Translations under genes and position numbers: made by a program
NCBI GenBank assembly: GCA_002633005.1
Contig: NMRA01000001.1
Span: forward strand, 3,102,997-3,166,996
Reading direction: 5' to 3'
DNA: 64,000 nucleotides
Source of the DNA: Phoronis australis
Taxonomy: Eukaryota > Phoronida > Phoronidae
Notes under the pieces: model-generated
Told to the model about the DNA's origin: nothing
The model's database searches: none
Seen by the model: the letters and a program-made list of their open reading frames with translations, nothing else
Part shown: in pieces, positions 54,722 to 64,000 of the stretch
Numbering within the stretch: position 1 is the stretch's first letter
Layout: each line of letters opens with the position of its first letter

Positions 54722-55267
54722 TCTATGTAATTTGTTACGTGTAGTTTTGCAGTTTTTTCAAGTGTTTAAAATCCCCTCCAAAATTATAGCCAGATATTTC
54801 CTGAATCCTCTCTTCACCGATTACAAAAATGATTAACATATAGGGCTTAATGTATAGGTAACTCCGACCATAAGAACATCAAAATACTGGAAATAGTATT
54901 ATGGTGTTGTGTATTTTTTGCGCCGTTTTTTTTTATTGCCAGACCTGGCAGGCTGCCCTGGCTGTCCGGGTTCAGACTCGACAATAAGGAAACAGTTTAA
55001 ATGTTTAAAGAGTAGAAATCGCATATCACAGTCAGTAGACAGCATACAAACCCTGCAACCTCCTTGCCGCTCAAAACTTGCGCCATCAGTCAGAACTGTG
55101 GTTGAACAGCGTGCACACCTGGAGAAAACAGCAATGGCTGGCGTGGTACTTGACCCACTTAGTCACATGTTCAGTCATGTGACTCTGAAAAGGGCCAACT
55201 GAAAGATGGTTTGCTTCATCCGTCCACATAGTACATATAGCCGGCCATACATCTTTATTCATAGGCG

Positions 55268-55268
55268 N
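55268..55268. other. Single ambiguous base at a block junction
   Basis: One N lies exactly where block A stops matching block B and the next repeat begins. It is likely a consensus or assembly uncertainty. Confidence 0.8.
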
Positions 55269-57050
55269 CTCAATAGGCTAGGGGCAAAATGTGAGTGATC
55301 TTCATAATACAAGCACATCCTATACACCAGTTGCTTAAAGCACCCCAGAAACATAGAATTAAAAACAAATTTACCAACATACGAGATTAGCACAGCATTA
55401 GAATGCCAGAAACAAATTTCTACTTGGAACTTTTCCTTCACAGTCACAAAGAAACACAAAGTATACACCTGAAGACCTATGAAAATACAGAGGTCAATGT
55501 AAAATACTAAAATTGCCACTACAGGCATACCGGTAGTCAGAATCATCCTAAAGTTGTCATCGTCCGTTGTCAACATCACATAAATACACTTGCTAAATTT
55601 AGTAAAGATCCTGCAAACGGTTTGGGAGATACAGCCATGGGCGCAAAAAAATAACTGCCACTAGGAGGCGCCACAGTAATCAAAGTAATGGGAAATTCAG
55701 CGTCAACCGTCCTCTTCATAGTAAGAACATACATGCCAATTTTCACAATCATACTTATAGCGGTTTGGTTGATAGAGGGCTGGACGCCAAAAAACAGACT
55801 CAAAAACAGTAAAAATGGCCACTGGGTGTCGCAAACTAGGTCGAATCCATCCGAAAACGGGAGGATAGCGTCATCGCACTAATAGGTGCCTACATACCAA
55901 ATTTCATGAAAATCCGTTAAGGACTTGTGAAGATACAGAGGTAAACGTAAAAAAATAAAATTGCCACTAGGGGGCACACTGGTAGGCGGATCCGTCCAAA
56001 AGTCGTCATCGTCTGTTGTTAACATCATATAAATACACTTATTAAATTTCGTAAAGATCCTGCGAACGGTTTAGGAGATACAGCCATAGGCGCAAAAAAA
56101 AAACTGCCACTAGGAGGTGCCACAGTAGTCCAAATCGTCTGAAAATCATTGTCAGCTGTCTTTATAGTAAGCACATACACGCCAATTTTCACAATCATCC
56201 TTTGAGCGGTTTGGTTGATATAGGGGTGGACGCACAAAAACAGACTTGAAAACACTAAAAATGGCCACTAGGTGGTGCAAACTATGTCGAATCCATCTGA
56301 AAACGGGAGGATAGCGTCACCTCACTAATAGGTGCCTACATACCAAATTTCATGAAAATCCGTTCAGGACTTTTGAAGATACAAAGGTAAGCGTAAAAAA
56401 ATTAACATTGCCACTAGGGGGCACACCAGTAGTCGGATCCGTCCAAAAGTCGTCATCTTTTGTTGTTAACATCATATAAATATACTTCCTCAATTTAGTA
56501 AAGATCCTGCGAACGGTTTAGGAGATACAGCCATAGGCGCAAAAAAAACAAAACTGCCACTAGGAGGTGCCACAGTAGTCGAAATCATCGTAAAATCATC
56601 GTCAACCATCCTCTACATAGTAAGCATATACATGCCAATTTTCACAATCATCCCTTGAGCGGTTTGGTTGATAGAGGGGTGGACGCATAAAAAACACTAA
56701 AAATGGCCACTAGGTGGTACAAACTATGTCGAATCCATCTGAAAACGGCAGGATAGCGTCATCTCACTAATAGGTGCCTACACACCAAATTTCATGAAAA
56801 TCCGTTCAGGACTTGAAGATACAAAGGTAAGCGTAAAAAACTAAAATTGCCACTAGGGGGCACGCCGGTAGTCGGATCCGTCCGAAAGTTCGCACATGCC
56901 GTCCCATTCATGAATGGAACATATGTGCCAAATTTCATGAACGTATGTCAAAGGGTTTTGGAGATAAAGCAGCAGACGCCGGACGGACGCCGCCTGGACG
57001 GACGGACAGAGATGACAGCATAATGCGTCCACATATAAATATGTGGGCAC
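55269..57050 (-). repeat. Hairpin-ended repeat family, three-unit copy
   Basis: Reverse-oriented relative of 21556-22478. The terminal hairpin CCACATATAAATATGTGG is at its right end (about 57028-57046). Three internal tandem units of about 448 bp are marked by ACATCA followed by ATAAATA at 55573, 56022 and 56469. Each unit carries CCACTAGG-G, GGAGATACAGCCAT and AATTTCATGAAAATCCGTT words. It lies exactly between duplicated blocks A and B. Open frames inside it are repeat by-products. Confidence 0.8.
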
Positions 57051-57396
57051 ATAAAAATAAAAAGGTGCAAGTACATTGCAGCATTGCACCCCTGTACCCA
57101 TATTTTAAAACCCAATACTCTTCCAAAAATGCAAGATTCTAGTCAACTAACAACCAGTTGGGTAAAACCCGACTGTTCATATTTCGAATGCCCTTGGGGT
57201 TTCTGTTTCACATATTACCACACTATGTCTACTGGGGACACCTTTTTGAAAATAGGCACATTCTTTATCATCATGTGTACCCAAAGGGCACATGTTCAAA
57301 CCTGGTCACGAATATCCCTGGTTACAAAAGAGTAGAGCTAATACGCTTTCAAAGGAGGGACTACAGACTAAAGGTTACATGCTAACCAGTACTGAC

Positions 57397-57595
57397 CTCA
57401 TTCTGTGTTGTGTCCTGGGGCAGCTGGACATGTTGCGCATTGATTCCAACATCAGCTGCTGCTTTCACCTTCATGCGTATGTACACATTGGAGTCCTCCC
57501 GTCCGCCAACTTGCACAATGGACAGTCCTGGCTGGAACGACGGGTAACGTTCTCGAATGCTGGCAATTTCATCTTTTATCTGCTGACGAATGTCA
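57397..57595 (-). CDS. MTHFD1: Second copy of the first visible MTHFD1 exon
   Basis: This 199-nt exon is the twin of 52591-52789, with an intact acceptor (TTTTTTTTGTAG on the minus strand) and the same GTCAGT donor. It encodes the same region of the dehydrogenase/cyclohydrolase domain, including YIRMKVKAA. Of the differences I could see, one changes the protein (Asp to Ala in DEIxSIRERY) and the others are silent. Because 199 is not a multiple of three, a transcript containing both copies would shift frame, so they could only be used as alternatives. It may instead be the other haplotype placed in tandem by the assembler. Confidence 0.8.
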
Positions 57596-58935
57596 CTACA
57601 AAAAAAACTTCAGTTTAAATAGACATAGCACGGTGTTCTTCTCAAAAGCTACTGTATGCTTAAAGGGTGTTTAGACGATGTCGTATCATGATTTGGTACA
57701 GAAGTAGTGAGATCTAACGAGTGAAACTCGACAGATTATCATTGATACGGTCCGTATGATCAAATTATGTTGGTTAAATTGTCTCCCAGTCTTGGTACCT
57801 AAATACATGTTTCATTCGATGTATTTTAAAATGAACAACTTCTTATGGAGGTATATAATTAATTCATTGTCTATGTTACGTGTACACAGTGACCACCGTC
57901 TCTAGCTGACTAGAGATGGTGTAGCTCCTATAAGAGCTCCATACGCCGGAAGCTTAATTATGCCTCACACTGACTAAAACATCAAAGTCACATTGTTATA
58001 AATACCTTTTGCGCATAGAGAGACAGCTTAGGAGGTCATCGATGAATTCAATTCCTTCCAACTCGAAAAATACTAATTTCCGTTATCAAACTTTTTCTTC
58101 AAGCAGTCCCTCATTCAAATCGGAAACTTCCCATTTTTAACACTGCACGCGCCAGTTGGTATGACGTCATATCCCCTGGGGTGCGCAGTGTAAAAAAGGA
58201 CAGTTACCGATTTTGTAAACTGAACAAAGGATTGCTCGAAGAAAAAGTTTGATAACGGGAATATTTCTTCAAGTTGGAAGGAATTAAATATATCGACAGC
58301 CTCCTTATGGTGTCCCTCTATGCTATTACGGCGTTCTCCTGTTCAGTGACTTGACCAGATGTAGAGGGTTGTGAGCCTGTGATAACATCTATCTCCTTGC
58401 TTAACTGCCAAGCACAATCTTTTGTCTGACATGACAACAGGCAGGCAATTATCTACCAGGCTTATTACAGACCACGTATGAACACAGCCACACCTAGAGC
58501 GAATTGGTACGTTCGGAAAGAATAGATTGTAGTGACTTCAGTAGTTGGGTGATTTTGGCGGTTCAAAAACTAAACATGATCAGCATTTGACGAGGAATTC
58601 ATAAATGGTATTGGTTTACGTTCAAATATGTTATAACTTAACTATAATTTTTAACAACTCAGCCCAGTCAGGCTAGATATGATCTTATTGGAGATTAGAG
58701 CGATTATCGAACCCTCCAACCATCAATGCCAGAATGGAGTTAATCAGTCCTATAACACATTGGCTACAGGGGTCATCTTCTCAACTTCTTGTTGGGCTAG
58801 AATCGAACAAGTTGGGAGCAACGGGAAAACACCGTAGATGAGCAAAAGGTGTTTATAACAACGTGACTTTAATGTTTTAGAGTCATTGTGAGACATCATT
58901 CGCTAAAAAGCTTCCAGCGTATGAAGATAGGCTAA

Positions 58936-60399
58936 TATAGGGAGGACAATCAAAAAATAAGTCACGGTGCTCCATATCTGCCTCCGTGTAAAACCCACGT
59001 CGGTAAATTACCCGATTTCAGACTTCAAAATTAACTATAAGACAATTTTGTGTTACAAATCATTACCTTAGTCTTTATTTGTAAGTTTGTAATCTTTTTG
59101 TCTCAAATTATCGCTGATAAATCATTTTTTGTAAGCTTTTTTAGCGCACGATTTTCTGCCATGCGATCAACTTTCGAAAAAGTACCTCTTGTTCCTCCTA
59201 TCCAAAAGAGCACTATACTCTCAAATACAAATATGAAATTTGGACAGGACGTAGTTTAGATGCGTGCGCGTCTCCTCAAGTTGTTTTCTCGAAGTCAAGG
59301 CCAAGTTTTCAATCGTTCGGAAGGCCTAATTTTGGTAGGTCGGGAGATTGATGTTTTTCCAGTTGCGCAATATACCCCCCCAAATTTTTAGATGAGGAAT
59401 TTATCACTCTTTATTTCATTTTCAGAAATTCTGTCAAACTGCTGCGCATTGGCACTTTTCAAACAGCAGTCGTTAGTTCACTAAGTCGCCGCATGTCAGT
59501 GCGCCACCAGCGGCTACGTTGAAGTTCAATGGCATCACAACTTCCAAAGTCACCATTCGAAATAAAGTTGTTACAAAGTTTTTGTTGCGTAAATGATGAA
59601 ATCCCTCATGTTAAGAGTGATTTGTTTTCCCAAATGGTCTTTTGTCTACTTTCTGATGTTTTTTGCCATGATACGATCTAATAGTACATGGGTGGCACCC
59701 ATCACTGAAAAAAGTGGGGGAGCTATAGCCTCCCCCAGCCACTTGTCACTGTCAGGCAATGATGTGTTGCCCTTGTAATAGTATTCAGGGGCAGATCTAG
59801 GATTTTTAGATAGGAGGGGGGGGGCAGGGCAGAGTATTACGCAGGATTTTACCCGTTGGATATTTGCACCCTCAAACTACCAAATGAAATCTGGGAGTTT
59901 TAGGGGGGCCATGGGCTGGCCCCCTTGCCCCCCCAAATCCACCAATGTGATCTTGTAATTTGATGTGAAATTTCCTCCTAGCTCAGATGTATTTATTTCT
60001 GAGCTGATGTGGTGTCTTAACTCTTTACCTTTTCAGCTGTGTAATCCATTGTTTTCATCAAACATGATGAGCCTCATGTTCTATATGCTAACAACACACT
60101 TAAACAGCAATATCTCTGTAGAAATCGATCCAAATTTATAATACACACCACCATGTTTGTCTCAATGAGACGAATCTTTTTATATGAAGCACATGTATAT
60201 TCTTTTATTTTTCACAAACATATGTAAAAAGGCAGATATTTTACGCATAATCGTGGTGTTCAATGGCTATTTTCTCGTTAACCGCTCATCCAATTTTTCT
60301 GATTTTTGCACCATTTCATTTCTCACATCAAGGGCTTTTTAAAAAATGTATGACACATGGGTATTGTAAAAAATTAAAAAAACCGTTGTCCTCCCTATA
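58936..60399. mobile_element. 1,464-bp TIR element inserted in block B only
   Basis: The ends are TATAGGGAGGACAA at 58936-58949 and its exact complement TTGTCCTCCCTATA at 60386-60399. Block A lacks the insert: there the same place reads TATGAAGTTCCTATATAGGAG near 54664-54684. The inner ends are AT-rich and no long open frame is present, so it is non-autonomous. TA-rich termini would suit a Tc1/mariner-like or similar system, but the target duplication is not certain because about nine bases at the left flank differ from A. Confidence 0.8.
59788..59945. repeat. G-run/C-run MITE-like segment inside the 1,464-bp element
   Basis: Begins CAGGGGCAGATCTAGGATTT, continues with a G tract, and ends with a C tract followed by AAATCC. 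This style (GGCGGATC...GGGG, with the complement at the other end) also appears beside the N gap near 61000-61240. It is probably a small nested hAT-type MITE. Confidence 0.4.
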
Positions 60400-61012
60400 T
60401 AGGAGCTACGTCGTCTCTAGTCCGCAAGAGACAGTGGTCACTGTCTATGTAATTTGTTACGTGTAGTTTTGCAGGTTTTTCAAGTGTTTAAAATCCCCTC
60501 CAAAATTATAGCCAGATATTTCCTGAATCCTCTCTTCACCGATTACAAAAATGATTAACATATAGAGCTTAATGTATAGGTAACTCCGACCATAAGAACA
60601 TCAAAATATTACTGGAAATAGTATGGTGCTGCGTATTTTTGCGCCGTTTTTTTATTGCCAGACCTGGCAGGCTGCCCTGGCTGTCCGGGTTCAGACTCGA
60701 CAATAAGGGAACAGTTGAAATGTTTAAAGATTAGAAATTGCATATCACAGCCAGTAGACAGCATACAAACCCTGCAACCTCCTTGCCGCTCAAAACTTGC
60801 GCCATCAGTCAGAACTGTGGTTGAACAGCGTGCACACCTGGAGAAAACAGCAATGGCTGGCGTGGTACTTTACTTGACCTACTTAGTCACATGTTCAGTC
60901 ATGTGACTCTGAAAATGTCCAACTGAAAGGTGGTTTGCTTCTAATCCGTCTTCAGTAATACATATACATACCCGGCCATACATCTTTATTCATAGGCGGA
61001 TTTAGGGGGGGG

Positions 61013-61192
61013 NNNNNNNNNNNNNNNNNNNNNNNNNNNNNNNNNNNNNNNNNNNNNNNNNNNNNNNNNNNNNNNNNNNNNNNNNNNNNNNNNNNNNNNN
61101 NNNNNNNNNNNNNNNNNNNNNNNNNNNNNNNNNNNNNNNNNNNNNNNNNNNNNNNNNNNNNNNNNNNNNNNNNNNNNNNNNNNNNNNNNNNN
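61013..61192. other. Assembly gap (180 N)
   Basis: A run of N bases flanked by a G tract on the left and CCCC plus a C tract on the right. The flanks look like the two ends of a small inverted-repeat element whose hairpin or homopolymers may have stopped sequencing. Confidence 0.95.
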
Positions 61193-61555
61193 CCCCGAGG
61201 ATGTCGCCCCCCCCCCTCATGGTATCCTACGTCCGCCACTGTTATTTAAACTCGCTACTAGTCAGATGAAGCAAAATGTTAAATTGATAACTGAGTATTT
61301 AGGCCTACAAATATATACAGGGATTGTTGATAAAAACATTCTCCAGGCAGTGTAATCCTGATTGCTAGGTATACAACCATGCAATAATAATCTCTTGGTC
61401 TGCTACACCGACCTCTTGTCTATTTACACTGTCACGATGTTTCGGTCGGCCGGCCATCGCATGAGGTGTTCCTGCGTTCTTAGAAGAACGAGCACGGGTG
61501 AGTGCCGGGTACACTGAATAATCATTGGGATTTTTTTTTTGGTTTCATCATGATT
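61193..61555. other. Intergenic or MTHFD1 upstream DNA, nothing recognised
   Basis: Apart from the C-rich border of the gap and TCCGCCACTG near 61231-61241 (likely a MITE end), I see no gene or clear repeat. Confidence 0.4.
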
Positions 61556-61559
61556 GTCA

Positions 61560-61635
61560 GAGGAAGGATGACCCACGACTTCTGAAACTACAGATATTTT
61601 GAGTCCATCACCTTAACCACTACACCACGAACTGG
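61560..61635 (-). mobile_element. tRNA-derived SINE remnant (minus strand)
   Basis: On the minus strand the segment reads GTGGTGTAGTGGTTAAG (A-box region, 61612-61628) followed by GTCGTGGGTCATCC (decayed B-box region, 61566-61579). This is the layout of a tRNA-derived SINE head. An intact tRNA is unlikely because the T-loop sequence is changed. Confidence 0.55.
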
Positions 61636-61639
61636 GAGT

Positions 61640-62344
61640 CTTTCGAGTCCATTTACTTACAGGGAAATTATAGTATCTTCCTAAGTAGGCTGAGCCAGGT
61701 GTCACTTGACTCATGCTTGGTTGGGTATCACTGAGCAGCAGAAAACGAGCAGCAACTGATGAGGCCAATTGGGCTGCTCTTCGTCAAGTTCCGAATTCAT
61801 AACAAGTAATACAAGCTTTCAAAAATGAGAAAAAAATATCGAGTGGTGACGCCGTATCTTGCCAGAGGTGGTCCCTGGGGAAGCAGTCAGACGTTCCCTG
61901 ATTGCAACTGCCTTTTTGAATATGAAAATCTAAATCAATTTGCTTTGGAAAATATCTGTCTAAATTTTCTTTTTTCGAAGTACTAATTGATTAACAGCTA
62001 GAGTAAGTCTACACGAGTGCGTTAGACGATTTGAACCACAAAAAATGCCCTACCCCCAAACAATAATATCCTTTGTGACCAGGGCCCAAAAGGTAAACTT
62101 CCGTGTTATTAGGCTACAAGGACCCAAACATTTAATTTAGCGAGTCCAGTCAGGGTATTTATCATTCCGGCCCCTGCATTTAGTTCCAACTCAGTATGGA
62201 TCTGTGACTTCACTGGTCAGCTTTCGACCTGTCCTCTGGCGCGTCTCATGCCGTTTACTAGAATGTTGCTTTTGGGGTCCGTGTTAAACTGGGAAAGGAA
62301 ATTTAATCTGAATGCTGTATCTGTTACCAAAACATGCAGATTGT
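61640..62344. other. Intergenic DNA, nothing recognised
   Basis: No exon, RNA gene or repeat family could be supported here. The missing first coding exon of MTHFD1 was looked for on the minus strand from 57.6 kb to the window end and not found. Confidence 0.4.
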
Positions 62345-62349
62345 TTTCA

Positions 62350-64000
62350 CAAGAGAGAGAGAGAAAGATTGTTTATTTGTACTTGGAGCTAAGCCCATTT
62401 GTACACTTTTGACATTGCAGTATTTGGTATAGATGGCAATTTCATGACCAGATATTCAATACATATATACATATGTACATATTACAATGTTAGAGTTTCC
62501 TGTCTAATATCATAAGCCTTTAATATAAATAAGGATAGTCTTTTCAAAAGATTGCAAGAGTTTGTTTTGAATAAGTATTTGGTGTTTTCGATGTCAGTAT
62601 GTTGTCTGGATATTTCTGGTAAAAAAATCAATCCATTCTAATATCGTTAATTACGGGGCAGTTAAGTAATAAGTGTATTTCGTCTTCAATTTCTGAGCGG
62701 GTGCAAATTTCGCAAAGCCTAATCTTCCTTTGGAATGTCACAGTGCCTACAAGTTTCTATTTTCAATTGATGTCCAGAGCATCTGAATTTGGCTATAATT
62801 CTACGTACAGTTGGTGGTAGACAGTAAAGATATTCATCACAAGATAAATCTGTTTTGATAATAGAGTAAAATGAGCATTTGCTTGAGTTCTGCACTGATA
62901 TCTTCCATTCTCGGGCACCACAATCCATCAATCTTTGCTTAAATTCTGAAATAAATTAATCAATATTACCCGGTCCACTTATCAATGCCATACCTCCCCA
63001 AACCCGTATCTGAATAAAATATTTTCAACTGCACTGGCCCAATTTGCTCGTCCTCTTTCACAATCTTCCCGCAGCATCCTGTAACTTTTCGTTGAGTACC
63101 TGGGGTTATTCATCAGTAGAATTTTGATCCAGTAGATTATTGGTCTGCACAAGTATTTCATAGATAATATATGCCTGCCGCATTCTCCTCTACTTGTTTT
63201 CTTTGGGACACCAGCAACCCATTTACAGAAATCGTTGTGAACACTTTCTATGTCTTTCGAATATACTGTACCCCATATATCGGCACCATATATTAATACA
63301 GGAACTACCATACTATAAAACAATTTAAAACATACATGTGGGGAGCTACACTTCACTTTGGTTAAACATGCTTTAACATGTTCATTGCTTTTCTAGCTTG
63401 TAAAGCTGATATTCTACAATTTTCATTCCATTTTACTCTGCAAGAAAATGGGGCACACCAAGATACTTGTGATAAGATTTCGTTTCTACCAATTTCTTAT
63501 TGTAAAACCACTTATCCTGAGCCGACAGAGTCCCACCTCGCTTGAAGACAACGATATTTATTTTATCAAGATAAACACAAAGACTCCAATCCACACAGTA
63601 ATTGTGCAATAGATTTAGTTTTCCCTGAAGTCCAGGCACTGTGTCCGCCACAAGCGCACCAACCCGCTTACAAAAACAGAGAATAACCAAGGGTTCAGTA
63701 TACACCCTTGTTTCACACCTCTCTTACATTCGAAAGAGGATGTGATTTGGCTCTGTACTCTCACGCAAGATTTCACACCTTCAAGTTGACTACTGCCTGT
63801 TCATTGGTTATTTTCATGTCAGCGCCGCAAGCGTGGAACAATCCATTTATTAAATTAACTGCTTTGTTAATATCCATATCAGTAGCTGAAGATGTTCTCG
63901 GTGGTGTCAACGCTGCCCAGTCTATCCTTAAAACTTGAATATTTATCTGGCTGCCACTTGAGTCAGTGCAATGGGGTCGTTCTGACTCTAGTGTTCGATC
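62350..64000 (-). mobile_element. Non-LTR retrotransposon (LINE), 3' half, degraded
   Basis: Read on the minus strand, three conceptual segments of a LINE ORF2 follow one another. First is a reverse transcriptase palm part with KRGVKQGCILNPWLF (about 63680-63740), then TVPGLQGKLNLL and FKRGG (63433-63660). The post-RT part follows, with LIYGADIWG (62982-63356), and then a C-terminal piece with RRIIAKFRCSGHQLKIE (62719-62931). The frame shifts several times, a TGA interrupts the upstream part near 63880, and the catalytic YADD box is missing between the LNPWLF and TVPGLQ motifs. The 3' end is a (TCTC)n-like tail at about 62352-62364. The element continues past the window end. The architecture fits a jockey/CR1-type clade, but the clade is not certain. 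Confidence 0.85.

Larger units (their letters stand above)
57887..60443. mobile_element. CAGTGACC inverted-repeat element, copy in block B
   Basis: Same element as 53085-54721, with CAGTGACCACC at 57887 and its complement ending at 60443. Its right terminal repeat is interrupted by the 1,464-bp insertion at 58936-60399, and a few bases around AAGCTT are lost from the left one. Confidence 0.7.
57047..61012. repeat. Duplicated block B
   Basis: Second copy of block A, in the same orientation, ending at a 180-base gap. It lacks the palindrome found in A but carries a 1,464-bp insertion at 58936-60399. Substitutions relative to A are few outside the stretch near 58.4-58.65 kb, which does not match A well. 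Confidence 0.85.

Noticed and set aside
55259-56255. Several open frames of 75-106 codons on the minus strand
   Set aside because: They recur with each repeat unit and show no protein family; they are by-products of the tandem repeat.
57600-64000. First coding exon of MTHFD1 (short N-terminal exon)
   Set aside because: No minus-strand ATG segment with the expected sequence and phase was seen; it may be in the gap, beyond the window, or too diverged to spot by eye.

Overview
This is a window of an animal nuclear genome. It holds split genes with GT-AG introns, 3' UTRs with AATAAA signals, non-LTR retrotransposon, SINE and MITE-like debris, minisatellites, and runs of N from shotgun assembly. 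The proteins look like deuterostome or other invertebrate orthologues of human genes. The intron-rich structure and repeat style would suit an amphioxus, hemichordate or echinoderm, but the species cannot be fixed from the sequence alone. No prokaryotic-style system (operon, CRISPR, defence island) is present.

Layout, left to right: (1) 51-839 (+), an intronless 262-codon gene I do not recognise. (2) 2,621-15,067 (-), a complete 14-exon AP5M1 gene (mu subunit of the AP-5 endosomal adaptor), rebuilt exon by exon to 486 aa with all phases matching. (3) 15.1-17.7 kb, a head-to-head intergenic/5' region with two YY1-like boxes, an E-box, a tandem duplication and four copies of a hairpin-forming repeat. 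(4) 17,704-31,279 (+), a complete set of 15 coding exons of PRPF3 (U4/U6 snRNP protein Prp3), 666 aa. (5) 31.3-33.8 kb, the 3' ends of PRPF3 and the next gene, which converge with poly(A) signals only about 20 bp apart. (6) 33,845-52,789 (-), MTHFD1 (trifunctional cytosolic C1-tetrahydrofolate synthase): 19 coding exons giving 922 aa. Only the first coding exon (about 13-14 aa) is missing. (7) 52.2-61.0 kb, a near-identical duplication of about 3 kb that carries a second copy of MTHFD1's first visible exon. The two copies differ by two mobile-element insertions and meet assembly Ns. (8) 61.2-64 kb, a tRNA-derived SINE remnant and the 3' half of a dead LINE on the minus strand.

The genes have housekeeping roles that are not functionally linked: endosomal sorting, splicing and one-carbon metabolism. 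AP5M1 and MTHFD1 both lie on the long arm of human chromosome 14, so their proximity here may be a trace of ancestral linkage.

The most interesting material is the mobile DNA in the 52-61 kb duplication. A nearly perfect 429-bp palindromic element has a 5-bp target duplication and a precise empty site in the sister copy. A 1,464-bp terminal-inverted-repeat element is present only in the other copy. Both sit in an older inverted-repeat element, a diverged relative of which lies in AP5M1 intron 1. A separate repeat family, ending in a perfect hairpin, occurs in PRPF3, in MTHFD1 and between the duplicated blocks.
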